Position numbers and translations under genes: made by a program. From CAZGMJ01 sp964526785 (GTDB lineage Bacteria > Planctomycetota > Phycisphaerae > Sedimentisphaerales > Anaerobacaceae), in assembly GCA_964526785.1 (NCBI GenBank), contig CAZGMJ010000023.1:1-64000 (forward strand): 64,000 nt of DNA, in the 5' to 3' direction. The notes under the pieces are model-generated. The model saw nothing but the letters and a program-made list of their open reading frames with translations, did not search any database and had not been told where the DNA came from. Shown here piece by piece: positions 34,843 through 44,611 of this stretch. The number at the start of each line of letters is the position of its first letter. Within the stretch, counting starts at the first letter, position 1.

Positions 34843-35460
34843 ATGAAAAGCAAGACAGCAGTCGCAACCGTGCTGATCCTGGGCGTGCTCGTACAGGCGA
34901 ACGGGGCATGCGCCGGTTCGATCTGGGCCAAACGGCCGACGGACATGAGGCAACCATACGCAGATGATGTGGCGCGTCGCATCGGCGATATCCTGACAGT
35001 CCAGATCACCGAAGACAGCAAAGTGGACAACAAGGCCAAACGCGATCTGACGAAGGAGACGGATCGATCGACGGACTTCAACGGTCAGTTGAACATCGAT
35101 CATGTCCTTCCGAGCATTCCCGGTTTCACGATGGAAGCCTCATCCAGCAACGAACTGAAGGCGAAGGCGGACTTCAAGGATGAACGGAGTTTCGTCGATC
35201 GGATTACCGTGGTGGTGGTGGACATCCTGCCGAACGGCAATCTGGTTGTGCTTGGCACGCGGGATCGCAACATTGCCGGCGACATACAGACGATCGAAGT
35301 AAGCGGGATCGTACGACCGAGCGACGTTTCGTTCGACAATACGGTCAAGAGCGAACAGATTGCGAATTTCCGTATTGTAACCAAGAACGGCGGAGTTTCG
35401 GAGCCGTATACCCGGCCGGGCTGGTTGGGCAAAGTGTTCGATTTTATCTGGCCGTTCTGA
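34843..35460 (+). CDS. flgH: L-ring protein FlgH
   Basis: 205 residues. The signal peptide runs to about residue 25, but no canonical lipobox is seen: the Cys lies in NGACAG. The mature protein has the FlgH pattern GDILTVQITEDSKVDNKAK, VVVVDILPNGNLVVLGTRD, QTIEVSGIVRPSDVSFDNTVKSEQIAN. FlgH forms the outer-membrane L ring bushing. The ATG follows AAGGAGCG. The atypical lipid-attachment site may mean a different anchoring. Next gene, flgI, starts 14 bp later. Confidence 0.93.
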   Translation: MKSKTAVATVLILGVLVQANGACAGSIWAKRPTDMRQPYADDVARRIGDILTVQITEDSKVDNKAKRDLTKETDRSTDFNGQLNIDHVLPSIPGFTMEASSSNELKAKADFKDERSFVDRITVVVVDILPNGNLVVLGTRDRNIAGDIQTIEVSGIVRPSDVSFDNTVKSEQIANFRIVTKNGGVSEPYTRPGWLGKVFDFIWPF

Positions 35461-35474
35461 TTGAGGATTCTGTA

Positions 35475-36605
35475 ATGTCTATTCGAGAACATCGACATAC
35501 GGGAATACGGCCGGGACTGATCCTTCTGATAGCGCTGTCGATTCTGTCTGTGGCGACGGCCGAGCGGATCAAGGACATCGCGGATATTCAGGGGATGCGC
35601 GGCAACCCGCTGACCGGCATCGGACTGATCGTGGGGCTGGCCGATACCGGGGACAAGACGCTTCCATCGCAGCAGATGCTGACGAATCTCTATCGCGACT
35701 TCGAAGTGGTCGTTAATCCGAGCGACCTCACCGGGGGCAACGTCGCCGTTGTGATGGTCACAGGCGATCTCGGCGCCTTCGCGCAGGAAGGGTCGCGTCT
35801 TGACGTGGATGTTTCTTCGATCGGCGACGCCGAGAGTCTCCAGGGCGGCATTCTTCTGCCCACGCCCCTGCGGGGCCTCGACGGACAGGTTTACGCCGTA
35901 GCCCGCGGAGCGGTCTTCATCGGTGGATGGTCTGTAGCGGGCAAACAGGCGTCGATAAGCAAGAACCATCCGACGGTCGGACGCATTCCGGGAGGGGCAC
36001 ATGTCGAACAGGAGGAGAAAGCCAATATCATCGAGACGATCGGCAATTTGCGGTATATCAGGTTGAATCTGCGCAACAGTGACTTCACAACCGCCGAGAA
36101 CATCGGCAGTGCCATTAATGACGTTTATCCGGACTGCGCGACCGTGCTCGACGGCGGGACGATACAGATTCTGGTTCCGGAACAGATCGACGAGGGGCAC
36201 ATTGCCAGTTTCATCCAAAGCATCACGATGCTGGATGTTGAAGTGGACACGCCCGCCGTGGTGGTGATTAACGAACGTACCGGTACGATCGTCGTCGGCA
36301 AGACGGTCGGTATATCGGAAGTTGCAATATCGCAGGGGGGGCTGGTAGTCAAGGTGAAGGAAACGCAGAGTGTCTCGCAGCCGAGCACGCCCTTTACCGA
36401 AGGCGCAACGACGGAGAAAGTGCCCGAAACATTGATCGGTGTGGAAGAGAAGCAGGGCTATCTGGTGCCCGTTCCGGAGGTCATTACGGTTTCGGATCTG
36501 GCCAAGGCGCTGAACGCAATAGGTGCGACACCGCGTGACCTGATCGCAATATTCAACGCATTGAAGATGGCGGGCGCTCTCCAGGCCCGTCTGGAGATTA
36601 TGTAG
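35475..36605 (+). CDS. flgI: P-ring protein FlgI
   Basis: 376 residues, normal FlgI length. The signal segment (LILLIALSILSVATAER) leads into the conserved IKDIADIQGMRGNPLTGIGLIVGLADTGDK and VDVSSIGDAESLQGGILLPTPLRGLDGQVYAVARG. The C-terminal part carries EVITVSDLAKALNAIGATPRDLIAIFNALKMAGALQARLEIM, matching FlgI. FlgI forms the periplasmic P ring around the rod with help from FlgA. flgJ follows 8 bp later. Confidence 0.96.
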   Translation: MSIREHRHTGIRPGLILLIALSILSVATAERIKDIADIQGMRGNPLTGIGLIVGLADTGDKTLPSQQMLTNLYRDFEVVVNPSDLTGGNVAVVMVTGDLGAFAQEGSRLDVDVSSIGDAESLQGGILLPTPLRGLDGQVYAVARGAVFIGGWSVAGKQASISKNHPTVGRIPGGAHVEQEEKANIIETIGNLRYIRLNLRNSDFTTAENIGSAINDVYPDCATVLDGGTIQILVPEQIDEGHIASFIQSITMLDVEVDTPAVVVINERTGTIVVGKTVGISEVAISQGGLVVKVKETQSVSQPSTPFTEGATTEKVPETLIGVEEKQGYLVPVPEVITVSDLAKALNAIGATPRDLIAIFNALKMAGALQARLEIM

Positions 36606-36613
36606 GATTCGAT

Positions 36614-36949
36614 ATGATTGGCAGCAGTCTTATTCTTAACAACGATGTGGCTCGGCCGAGTGTACTGCCTGATGTGGATGCTGCGAAGGAGGCTTCACCG
36701 CTCAAACAGCAACAGGCCGCGAAGGATTTCGAGTCGGTATTTATCGAGCGGCTTTTCAGTGCGATGCAGAGCACCGTCCAGGACTGGGGTCTCGAGAAGG
36801 ACGGCACATCCAAGCAGATGGACGGTATTTTCTGGTCGTATCTGGCGCGGGGCGTCGCCGATCAGGGCGGCTTTGGATTGTGGAAGGACATAAGTGGATC
36901 ATTGGATCGGCCGGAAGCAGCGACCAAAGCCGCCGGTCCGAGTGGGTAG
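36614..36949 (+). CDS. flgJ: rod-cap/rod-binding protein FlgJ, short form without muramidase
   Basis: 111 residues covering only the N-terminal FlgJ (Rod-binding) domain: KQQQAAKDFESVFIERLFSAMQSTV and SKQMDGIFWSYLARGVADQGGFGLW. Enteric FlgJ carries an additional C-terminal peptidoglycan hydrolase; this form lacks it, so a separate enzyme must open the wall. Short FlgJ is common outside the Enterobacteria. It is 8 bp after flgI and 12 bp before flgN. Confidence 0.88.
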   Translation: MIGSSLILNNDVARPSVLPDVDAAKEASPLKQQQAAKDFESVFIERLFSAMQSTVQDWGLEKDGTSKQMDGIFWSYLARGVADQGGFGLWKDISGSLDRPEAATKAAGPSG

Positions 36950-36961
36950 GAGGAAATACAA

Positions 36962-37477
36962 TTGGCAGATGCGGCTCTGGAATCGCTTATCAGCGAACTG
37001 ATGAACGTCCTCGATGCGGACATCGAGTGCCTGCAGGACGGCTTGTCCATATTGGATGAGATGCGGTCGCTGGTTGTCAAACGCGATGAGGCAGCTCTTC
37101 GCAGGATGCTGGAGAGGATCAGGTTGGGCCCGGGCGGACAAGACGACAATGCAGCGCGGCGGACGGCCGTTCGCAGTCAGATCGCCGCCCTGCTGGGATG
37201 GCGCCAGAGCGATGTCACGCTGACTCGACTGATGGAAACGGCTCCGGCCATGTGGCGCAGCGCGGTCGCAGAGAAACGAGAAAGGCTTATAGCCCTGACC
37301 GGGGCAATGCAGCGCGAATACTCCAGAACCGCACTGCTTCTGTCGGAATGCTCCCGCTTCAATCGTGTACTGCTCAGGCGTATTCTTGAATTGGGCGGAG
37401 TCGCGACGTCCACGTATACAGCGCAAGGCGTGGCGAAGCCGCAGGCGCAGGCCGCCTTTATGAACATGCAGTTCTAA
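36962..37477 (+). CDS. flgN: FlgN-type export chaperone
   Basis: 171 residues, almost entirely helical and rich in Leu, Arg and Glu (DADIECLQDGLSILDEMRSL, KRERLIALTGAMQREYSRTALLLSECSRFNRVLLRRILELGG), the FlgN pattern. FlgN is a cytoplasmic chaperone for FlgK and FlgL, both encoded next. The start is a TTG at 36962 with AGGAGG 8 bp upstream; no ATG is suitably placed. Context supports the identity more than sequence conservation does. Confidence 0.8.
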   Translation: MADAALESLISELMNVLDADIECLQDGLSILDEMRSLVVKRDEAALRRMLERIRLGPGGQDDNAARRTAVRSQIAALLGWRQSDVTLTRLMETAPAMWRSAVAEKRERLIALTGAMQREYSRTALLLSECSRFNRVLLRRILELGGVATSTYTAQGVAKPQAQAAFMNMQF

Positions 37478-37507
37478 TCGCGGTGCAATTATCACCAAGG
37501 CAAAGTA

Positions 37508-39472
37508 ATGTCCAACTATCATATTGGCATAGGTGCACTTGACGCAGTCCAGAAGGCGCTGGACGTGGTTGGCAACAACATCGCCAACGCAGCCACCGAG
37601 GGCTACCACAAGCAGCGCATCGATTTGCGCCCGGCTCCTTCCATGAATGCGGGCACAATCGTTTTTGGCACCGGCGTCAAGGTAGCAGACGTTACCAGGC
37701 TGGTTGACCGGCTTATGGAGGAAGAGCTGCTGCGCCAGCGATCATTGCTCGAGCATTCGGACACGGAAGTTTCGATACTCAAGACGATAGAGAGCGTTCT
37801 CGGAGAGATGTCTACCGAGGCCGGCGGGCTGAACGCCGCCATGGATGCTTTCTTTAATGCGCTGCAGGATTTGAGCGCACATCCGAGGGACCCGGTCTAT
37901 CAGCATCAAGTCGTGAACGAGGCGGATTCGATGGCCGGACAGTTTCGTACCGTGGGCGAATACCTGACGGCACTGGAAACCGAGATCCGCATGGAAGCAG
38001 ACAACGTGGCGGATGCGATCAATAGCCTGTCGTCGCAGATCGCACAACTCAATGATGATATAGAGCGGGTTGAAGTCCTTGGTGGAACGGCCAACAGCAT
38101 GCGGGACGAGCGAGATCAGTTGATTACCGACCTTGGGAAAAAGGTCCGGGTGGAAACGATTCAACGGGATTTCGGAGTCGTGGACGTCTCCATCAGCGGA
38201 ATGCCGCTGATTATGGGCAGTTCAACGGTCAGCATGACGGCCGGTTACGACGACAGCGGCGATCTGGGCCTGGCGGCCACGGGAAGTTCGAACTATCTGA
38301 CGCAGATAGACGGCGGACGAATGGGCGGTTTGCTGTCTTTGAGAAACGACTTGATCGATGACCTGCATGACGATCTGGATTCACTTGCGGCGGCGATCAT
38401 CGATCAGATCAACCAGTTGCACGTGCAGGGAGTGGGTTCCTCGGGATCGTTTACGTCTTTGAGCGGACGGACGATGACGAGCGAGACGCTGAGCGATTGG
38501 GGTTCGTCCGTGGCGGACGGCAGTTTCTTCGTTCGGCTGACGAATACGAACACGGGTACGGTGAGCCGTCATGAAATCCAGATTGACGCCTCCGCCGACA
38601 CGCTGACGACTGTTGCTGCGGATCTATCGGCGATCAGCGGCCTCAGTGCGTCGGTAACGGCATCGAAGTTGAACATCCTGGCCGATACGAATTACCAGTT
38701 CGACTTCCTTCCAAGCGTTCTGTCCTCGCCCACAGCGAGCAATCTCAACGGTTCATCACCACCGACGGTCGGCGTTTCCGGCATATACACGGGCAGTTCG
38801 AATCAGACGCTGACATTTACCGTCTCCGGGACCGGTTCGGTCGGAAACGGGACGCTGCAGTTGTCGGTCACAGACGGCGATGGAGATACGCTTGCGACGC
38901 TCGGGGTGGGTTCCGGGTATGCGGCGGGGGACGAACTGGCGGTCGGCAACGGTGTGAAGATTACGTTAAGCCGGGGCGATCTGGTTTCCGGCGATACGTT
39001 CGAGGTGGATGTGTACGGGGACACCGATACATCCGGTTTTCTGTCGGCCGCCGGCCTCAATGCCCTGTTTAGTGGAAGCCATGCGGAGGACATTGCCGTA
39101 TGCACCGATATAGTGCAGAGTCCGAGTCGCGTGGCTGCGGCGCTTGGCTCGGACATGACCGACAACACAAACGCGTCGCGCATGGCCGAGTTGCGGAGCC
39201 AGACACTTACCGCTTTGGGTTCGCTGACGTGCGGCGACTATTATCGGCAGGTCATCACCGATCTGGGCCAGCAGGTGTCGCTCAAGCAGATGCGACAGGA
39301 CAATATCGAGGCCGTGGTGCAGAATCTTTCGGATCATCAGAGTGATATGAGCGGAGTGGACATCAATGAGGAAGCCGCTCAACTACTCGTATTCGAGCAG
39401 ATGTTTCAATCGATTGCGAAGTATCTGTCGACGGTACGTGGGACGATGGCACAGGTCATGGAAATCATATAG
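37508..39472 (+). CDS. flgK: hook-filament junction protein FlgK
   Basis: 654 residues. The conserved N-terminal start (IGIGALDAVQKALDVVGNNIANAATEGYHKQRIDLRP) and the C-terminal helix (VDINEEAAQLLVFEQMFQSIAKYLSTVRGTMAQVMEII) are typical of FlgK. A large Thr/Ser/Gly-rich middle (about 300-520) forms surface domains, including a strand-rich unit around 420-515 (GIYTGSSNQTLTFTVSGTG, VKITLSRGDLVSGDTFEVD). FlgK is hook-associated protein 1. It follows flgN, its likely chaperone. Confidence 0.94.
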   Translation: MSNYHIGIGALDAVQKALDVVGNNIANAATEGYHKQRIDLRPAPSMNAGTIVFGTGVKVADVTRLVDRLMEEELLRQRSLLEHSDTEVSILKTIESVLGEMSTEAGGLNAAMDAFFNALQDLSAHPRDPVYQHQVVNEADSMAGQFRTVGEYLTALETEIRMEADNVADAINSLSSQIAQLNDDIERVEVLGGTANSMRDERDQLITDLGKKVRVETIQRDFGVVDVSISGMPLIMGSSTVSMTAGYDDSGDLGLAATGSSNYLTQIDGGRMGGLLSLRNDLIDDLHDDLDSLAAAIIDQINQLHVQGVGSSGSFTSLSGRTMTSETLSDWGSSVADGSFFVRLTNTNTGTVSRHEIQIDASADTLTTVAADLSAISGLSASVTASKLNILADTNYQFDFLPSVLSSPTASNLNGSSPPTVGVSGIYTGSSNQTLTFTVSGTGSVGNGTLQLSVTDGDGDTLATLGVGSGYAAGDELAVGNGVKITLSRGDLVSGDTFEVDVYGDTDTSGFLSAAGLNALFSGSHAEDIAVCTDIVQSPSRVAAALGSDMTDNTNASRMAELRSQTLTALGSLTCGDYYRQVITDLGQQVSLKQMRQDNIEAVVQNLSDHQSDMSGVDINEEAAQLLVFEQMFQSIAKYLSTVRGTMAQVMEII

Positions 39473-39490
39473 CAGTTTGGAGCAAGACGC

Positions 39491-40675
39491 ATGGGTGGAA
39501 CCCTGAACAACGTGCATAACAATGTCAGTTATGCACTGCACCTGCACTCGGAAGCTATGATGAAGCTTCAGGAGCAGGCGTCAACCGGTTCTCGCATCAA
39601 CCGGCCGTCGGATGGGCCGTCGACCGCATACCGCGTCATGGGGCTGGATTCTCAGGGCAGGTCGCTCAGCAACTACGTGGAGACCATCGAGCAGTCTTCG
39701 GACATGATGGAAATGGGGCTCTCGGTGGTGGAGAGCATGATATCCTCTGTTGCGGATGCGAAAGTCAATCTTACGCAGATTGTCGGCGGTATCTACGGCC
39801 AGCAGGGCAGGGACCGTATCGCCGATGGAATCGACGACATCCTGGAGCAGATGGTGTCTCTGGCCAATACACGGCACATGAACGAATACCTATTCGGCGG
39901 GGCGAATTCGGGGACATTGCCCTATTCGGTGACGCGTACAAACGGGAAGATTACCGGTGTTACGTATCAGGGCAGCGGTGAGGACCGGCAGGTCGAGATG
40001 GCGCCGGGCGTTGAATCATCCGCCCTGCAGGTGGGACGGGACATCTTTCATCTCGACGATCGCGGGACGCCGGCGTTCTTCGGCGATACGGGCGCGGCGG
40101 TCGGTACGGGCACCGCGAGTGTTAAGGGCGACACCTGGCTTACAGTGACGCACGACGGCAGCAATTATAAGCTCTCTATCGACGACGGGGCGAGCACCGT
40201 CACCGTGCCGAGTTCGGGGGACGTAAGCAATATCGCTGTGACCAACGGCAGTGGGGAGGTCCTTTACGTCGATGCGACCAATATCAGCAGCACGGGTGTG
40301 GATTTGGTGAGCATTTCGGGCACGCATGATCTGTTCGGCGTTCTTATTACCGCACGGGATGTACTGCGTAATGACAGAGGATTGCCCGAGAATCAGCTTG
40401 ATGAAATTCGAACCAACGTGATCAGTTCGCTGGAGGAGGTTCGGTCTCATCTTGTGGACAAGTCCGTGGTCATGGGCTCTCGGATCGGCTTCATGGCGAA
40501 ACTCAAGGAGAGCGTTGAGAATATGAAGGCCGGTACGGAGGATGAGGCCGCGATGCTGGAGGAGGCTGACATAACGCAGATCGCCATCGATTTGTCCGAG
40601 CGGCAGTTGCTGTATCAGATGTCTCTGTCGGCTGCAGGCAGGATCATGTCGATGTCTTTGCTGGATTTCATTTAG
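39491..40675 (+). CDS. flgL: hook-filament junction protein FlgL
   Basis: 394 residues. The flagellin-like N-terminal helix (NVHNNVSYALHLHSEAMMKLQEQASTGSRINRPSDGPSTAYRVMG) and the C-terminal helix (ITQIAIDLSERQLLYQMSLSAAGRIMSMSLLDFI) identify FlgL (hook-associated protein 3). A middle insertion of about 130 residues (about 190-290) is strand-rich. It starts 18 bp after flgK. The next gene is not a flagellin but a glycosyltransferase, after a gap of 220 bp. Confidence 0.93.
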   Translation: MGGTLNNVHNNVSYALHLHSEAMMKLQEQASTGSRINRPSDGPSTAYRVMGLDSQGRSLSNYVETIEQSSDMMEMGLSVVESMISSVADAKVNLTQIVGGIYGQQGRDRIADGIDDILEQMVSLANTRHMNEYLFGGANSGTLPYSVTRTNGKITGVTYQGSGEDRQVEMAPGVESSALQVGRDIFHLDDRGTPAFFGDTGAAVGTGTASVKGDTWLTVTHDGSNYKLSIDDGASTVTVPSSGDVSNIAVTNGSGEVLYVDATNISSTGVDLVSISGTHDLFGVLITARDVLRNDRGLPENQLDEIRTNVISSLEEVRSHLVDKSVVMGSRIGFMAKLKESVENMKAGTEDEAAMLEEADITQIAIDLSERQLLYQMSLSAAGRIMSMSLLDFI

Positions 40676-40895
40676 GCGGCTGTCGCATTCGAGGCATTTT
40701 GGCCGTATGTCAGCCGTCGGCATACTGTGGGATGCAGATGTCAAATATTTGTACAAATCCGAGTCATTGGATTGCTCTGGATGGCCATAAGAAGCGGCAG
40801 GAGGCATGGCATGGGATTTGTGGAATGGTAATTCGGCAGCGCTCGGCGAACGGCCGGGTCGCCGCTTTGTTTTCAGGTAACAGGGAGTACGCAAT

Positions 40896-42374
40896 ATGAC
40901 AATGCATACCGATTCGGATCGTTATCGGCAGGGATTGCTGCTTGCCGAGGCGGGCAGACATGCTGAGGCTCTGGAACTCATTCGGGAGTACCTCCAGGCG
41001 AATCCCGAGAATGCAGAAGCTTTGAACGACGTCGGAGCCATCCTGCACTGTCTCGGCCGTATGGATGAAGCCATCGATTGTCTGGAGCGGGCTCGAGGGC
41101 TTCAGCCGGACTCGGTGCAGATCGTGTGGAATTTGTGCGAGGCCTACCTCGCGGCGGCGAGACCGAAGGAGGCGGTCCGCTTATTCAAAGACATGCAGCG
41201 GCTGGGCATTCTCAACGCTGATATTCTGAACCGTACAGCGAATGTCTTTTTGCAGCAGAACGAAAAGGGCAATGCGGTGGAGATGCTCCTGGGTTCGCTC
41301 GATATGTCTCCCGAGCAGAGCGTTTTGCACCCGATGCTGAAAGTTATCCGTTCCAAACGGCCCAAGGTGGCCTTCTTCTGCGGGGCGGACGGTACGACGT
41401 TTCTGAATGATATCGTTAGATTCATAAGTCAGCGGTATGAGACGCGGGTCTTTGAGGGTAAGACGGAAGCCGAACTGCGCGAGTTGATGCAATGGTGCGA
41501 TATTGCGTGGTTCGAATGGTGCACGAATCTTGCCGCGGCCGCTTCAGAGATTGGCGCTTGCTGCAAGCGGATCGTTCGTTTGCACCGTTACGAGGCGTAC
41601 GAGAAATGGCCGCAGCAGATGAACTGGAATAATGTCGACGTACTCGTGACGGTAGGCAACGATGCGACAATACATGCGCTGAGGCAGAAGGTGCCCACCA
41701 TCGAGCACCAAACATCTATTGAAGTTGTTCCGAACGGTGTGGATCTGACCAAATTCACACGGCGAGAGCGGCCGCGAGGGAAGAACCTCGCTTTCGTTGC
41801 GAATCTGAGAATGGTCAAGAATCCCGCGTTTGTGCTTCAATGCATGCAGAAGCTGCACTACATCGATCCGGAGTATCGCTTGCACCTGGCCGGTTCGTTT
41901 CAGGACGAGGTACTTGAGGCGTATTTGCGTCAAATGGTCGATGCGCTCGATCTGGCAGGCTGCGTGTCATTCGACGGGTGGCAGTCGGATGTCAATGCGT
42001 GGCTGCAGGACAAGGATTTTATCGTTTCGACCTCCATCTGTGAGGGCCATCCGGTCGGAATTCTCGAGGGTATGGCGTGCGGCCTCAAGCCGGTCATTCA
42101 CAACTTCCTCGGGGCGAGGGATATCTTCCCCGAAGAATTCATCTTCAACATCGCCGAGCAGTTCTGCGAACAGGTGCTTTCACCATGTTATGAACCCGAT
42201 CGGTATCGCAGATTCGTGGAGGATCGCTATTCCCTGGCCGGTCAACTGCGAAATGTTTACACCATTTTCGAGCGGCTGGAGAGTCAGGTGGGTTCGCCGG
42301 TTACACAGCCTGGCATGAGTATTGATTCAATCGGCGGCAAACGTGTCCCGGCCGGGCATGTCGGAGTGATGTGA
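40896..42374 (+). CDS. TPR plus GT4-like glycosyltransferase
   Basis: 492 residues. Residues 1-135 are TPRs (EALELIREYLQANPENAEAL, EAIDCLERARGLQPDSVQI). From about 150 a GT-B glycosyltransferase of family 4 type follows (RPKVAFFCGADG, EVVPNGVDLTKF, GKNLAFVANLRMVKNPAFVLQ, TSICEGHPVGILEGMACGLKPVIH). TPR-linked GTs often modify proteins. Its place between flgL and fliD suggests modification of secreted flagellar proteins, which is inference. The ATG has AGGGAG 8 bp upstream. It begins the GT island. Confidence 0.82.
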   Translation: MTMHTDSDRYRQGLLLAEAGRHAEALELIREYLQANPENAEALNDVGAILHCLGRMDEAIDCLERARGLQPDSVQIVWNLCEAYLAAARPKEAVRLFKDMQRLGILNADILNRTANVFLQQNEKGNAVEMLLGSLDMSPEQSVLHPMLKVIRSKRPKVAFFCGADGTTFLNDIVRFISQRYETRVFEGKTEAELRELMQWCDIAWFEWCTNLAAAASEIGACCKRIVRLHRYEAYEKWPQQMNWNNVDVLVTVGNDATIHALRQKVPTIEHQTSIEVVPNGVDLTKFTRRERPRGKNLAFVANLRMVKNPAFVLQCMQKLHYIDPEYRLHLAGSFQDEVLEAYLRQMVDALDLAGCVSFDGWQSDVNAWLQDKDFIVSTSICEGHPVGILEGMACGLKPVIHNFLGARDIFPEEFIFNIAEQFCEQVLSPCYEPDRYRRFVEDRYSLAGQLRNVYTIFERLESQVGSPVTQPGMSIDSIGGKRVPAGHVGVM

Positions 42375-42410
42375 CAAGCGTCCGTTCGCCAGACGTTGGA
42401 GGCCCTCTTA

Positions 42411-43979
42411 ATGTATGACCGCACGCAGAACCAGTCAGGGCCATTGGTGAGTGTGATCATTCCGACTTTCAACAGAGCCCGCACGCTCGGTGCTGCGCTG
42501 GGCAGCGCCCTGCGCCAGACGTACTCGAATATCGAAGTGCTGGTCGTCAGGGACGGCGGCGAGGAGGTCGAATCGGTTGTTCATTCTTTCGACGATTCGC
42601 GGGTCGTCTTTATTGACAGGGACGTAAATCGGGGCAAGGCATTCTCGCTTAATGAAGCGCTGGAGCGGGCCGGAGGACGGTATATCGCGTATCTTGACGA
42701 CGACGATATATGGTATCCCAATCATGTCGAGGTGCTGGTTAACTGCCTTGAAAGCCGGCCGGATTGTCGGCTGGCGTACAGCGATTTGTACAGGACGTAT
42801 TGTCGCGTACAGCCGGACGGCCGGAGAGTGGTCTTGAGCAAGGTTCTTGAAGTCAGCAGGGACTTCGACCGGTTCGTCATGCTCTATTTCAATCATACGC
42901 TGCATGTGAGTTTGATGCACGATGCTGCATTGCTCGACCGCACGGGGTTCTACAATGAGGATCTTGATGTTCTCATAGACTGGGATTTTACGAGGCGGGC
43001 GTGTTTCTACACGGACTTCTGCCATGTGCACGATATCACAGGCGAATACTACAGTCCTGTTGACCGAGCGGATCGACTTTCGGTGATTCATCGGCGCTGT
43101 CCGGAAGATTATTTGCGGCACGTGCTTCAAATAAGAACGGCGCGGCCGCCCAAACCATGGCCGAAGATGGGTGATGTATCGATTATCCTCGATGCAGCCG
43201 GACTGGATGCGGCTACCAAGCAAACGCTGTTGTCGATCTGGCGACACACCTTCTATCCGTACAAGCTGTACCTGCCACTTTGCGAAGGTGAGGCCGGCGG
43301 GCTGAATATAGAAATGCCCAATGTAGCGATTGTACCGGTGCAAGCAAAGGAGCCTGCCGCGACGCGAATCAATCGATCTCTTGCGGTCTGTGAAGGTGAT
43401 TACGCTGCCGTCGTCCCGGCCGGTTTTCCGGTAGCGGACTTGTGGCTGGAGGATTCACTGTACGCTCTCGTGGAATTACAGGCGGACTGCGGAGCCCTCA
43501 TACTGGAAGGTTCTACGGAGCAATGCTGGGCATGTGTCGCTGGTACGCAGTTGCTTCGGGGGGTGCGCGAGAACCATCCAAATCTATCGGTTCGGGACAG
43601 TCTGGCCGCTGCCGGGACGCCGGCCCGGCGGGTCCAAGCTGAAGAAATACCCTTTCAACTGGATCAGTCGCTGGCCCAGGCGAGACTGGCCAGAGACCGT
43701 CAGAACTGGCGGCAGGCTGCGGACATACTGGAATATGCAGCAGGGCGTTACGACAACAGCCTGTGGTTGAGGTCTCTTGCGGCTGAAGACCGGTTCAAAG
43801 CCGGTGACTACGGGCGATGCGCGGAGTTATGCGGCCATGTGAACGCGAAAAGGCCGACCGTCGAGACGCTGCTGCTGGAAGCACGGCTGCGGAGAACAAA
43901 CGAGAATACGGACGGGGCCATCGCATTGCTCCGCCGGGCAACCCAAATACTTGAAGGAACTGAATCGGCATGGACATGA
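42411..43979 (+). CDS. GT2-family glycosyltransferase with C-terminal TPR-like region
   Basis: 522 residues. An N-terminal GT-A domain of family 2 (about 15-235) has VSVIIPTFNRARTLGAALGS, the DxD-like YLDDDDIWYP and LDRTGFYNEDLDVLIDWDFTRR. A weaker GT-like or linker region follows (about 250-400). The C-terminal third (about 420-522) is helical and TPR-like (AADILEYAAGRYDNSLWLRSL, GAIALLRRATQILEG). The ATG at 42411 has GGAGG 8 bp upstream. It overlaps the next TPR gene by 10 bp. Substrate unknown; the neighbours point to flagellar protein modification. Confidence 0.82.
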   Translation: MYDRTQNQSGPLVSVIIPTFNRARTLGAALGSALRQTYSNIEVLVVRDGGEEVESVVHSFDDSRVVFIDRDVNRGKAFSLNEALERAGGRYIAYLDDDDIWYPNHVEVLVNCLESRPDCRLAYSDLYRTYCRVQPDGRRVVLSKVLEVSRDFDRFVMLYFNHTLHVSLMHDAALLDRTGFYNEDLDVLIDWDFTRRACFYTDFCHVHDITGEYYSPVDRADRLSVIHRRCPEDYLRHVLQIRTARPPKPWPKMGDVSIILDAAGLDAATKQTLLSIWRHTFYPYKLYLPLCEGEAGGLNIEMPNVAIVPVQAKEPAATRINRSLAVCEGDYAAVVPAGFPVADLWLEDSLYALVELQADCGALILEGSTEQCWACVAGTQLLRGVRENHPNLSVRDSLAAAGTPARRVQAEEIPFQLDQSLAQARLARDRQNWRQAADILEYAAGRYDNSLWLRSLAAEDRFKAGDYGRCAELCGHVNAKRPTVETLLLEARLRRTNENTDGAIALLRRATQILEGTESAWT

Positions 43980-44611
43980 TAAACAAGGGCCTTGCTGGGT
44001 CGGAAGATACGACTCAGCACTACACAGCGTTGCAGGAACTTGGCGATTGCTATGCATCCGTCGGGGAGTACGAACAAGCCCAGCAGTGTTATGAGAAGGC
44101 GGCCGGTTTGGAGCCGGATGAGCCCTGGCCTTATGTCGGACTCGGTGTTGTGGCGCTACAGAGCGGTCAGGTGGAGGATGCGGAAATCGCATTTCGTGTG
44201 GCATGCCGTCTGGATAGGAAGTGTTCCCGGGCCTATGCGGGATTGGCGATGGTGGCCCAGGAAGAAGAGGATCACAAGAAGGCCTTCGAGATGTATCTCA
44301 AGTGCCTGGAGTTGGATACGGACAACCTCACCGCTCTTCTGGGGCTGTTTCAAGCGTCATGTCAAATGGGTTCCTTCGCTCAGGTGATTCACTATCTCGA
44401 AGTGTATCTGGAGATGCATCCGGGCGATGTCTCGGTGATGTTCTCACTGGCTGCGCTGTATACCCGGGAGGGGCGTTTCGAACACAGCATGGAAATGCTG
44501 CAGAGCATACTGGCGCTGGATCCGGAGAACTCCGATGCAGCCAATCTCATGGAGGAGGTCCAGCACAGTCTGGCGGGGAGCCGGCAGGTGTGCGCTGAAG
44601 ACCAGACGTGA
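43970..44611 (+). CDS. TPR repeat protein of the GT island
   Basis: 213 residues consisting of about five TPR units (YTALQELGDCYASVGEYEQAQQCYEKAAGL, AYAGLAMVAQEEEDHKKAFEM, VMFSLAALYTREGRFEHSMEM). No signal peptide or catalytic domain. It overlaps the upstream GT by 10 bp and the downstream small gene by 4 bp, so coupled expression is likely. It probably forms a scaffold binding either GTs or their protein acceptors. Confidence 0.75.
   Translation: MDMINKGLAGSEDTTQHYTALQELGDCYASVGEYEQAQQCYEKAAGLEPDEPWPYVGLGVVALQSGQVEDAEIAFRVACRLDRKCSRAYAGLAMVAQEEEDHKKAFEMYLKCLELDTDNLTALLGLFQASCQMGSFAQVIHYLEVYLEMHPGDVSVMFSLAALYTREGRFEHSMEMLQSILALDPENSDAANLMEEVQHSLAGSRQVCAEDQT

Noticed and set aside
40807..40822. 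sigma-54-like TGGCATGGGATTTGTG before the glycosyltransferase island
   Set aside because: The essential GC at -12 is replaced by GT, so the match fails at a core position.
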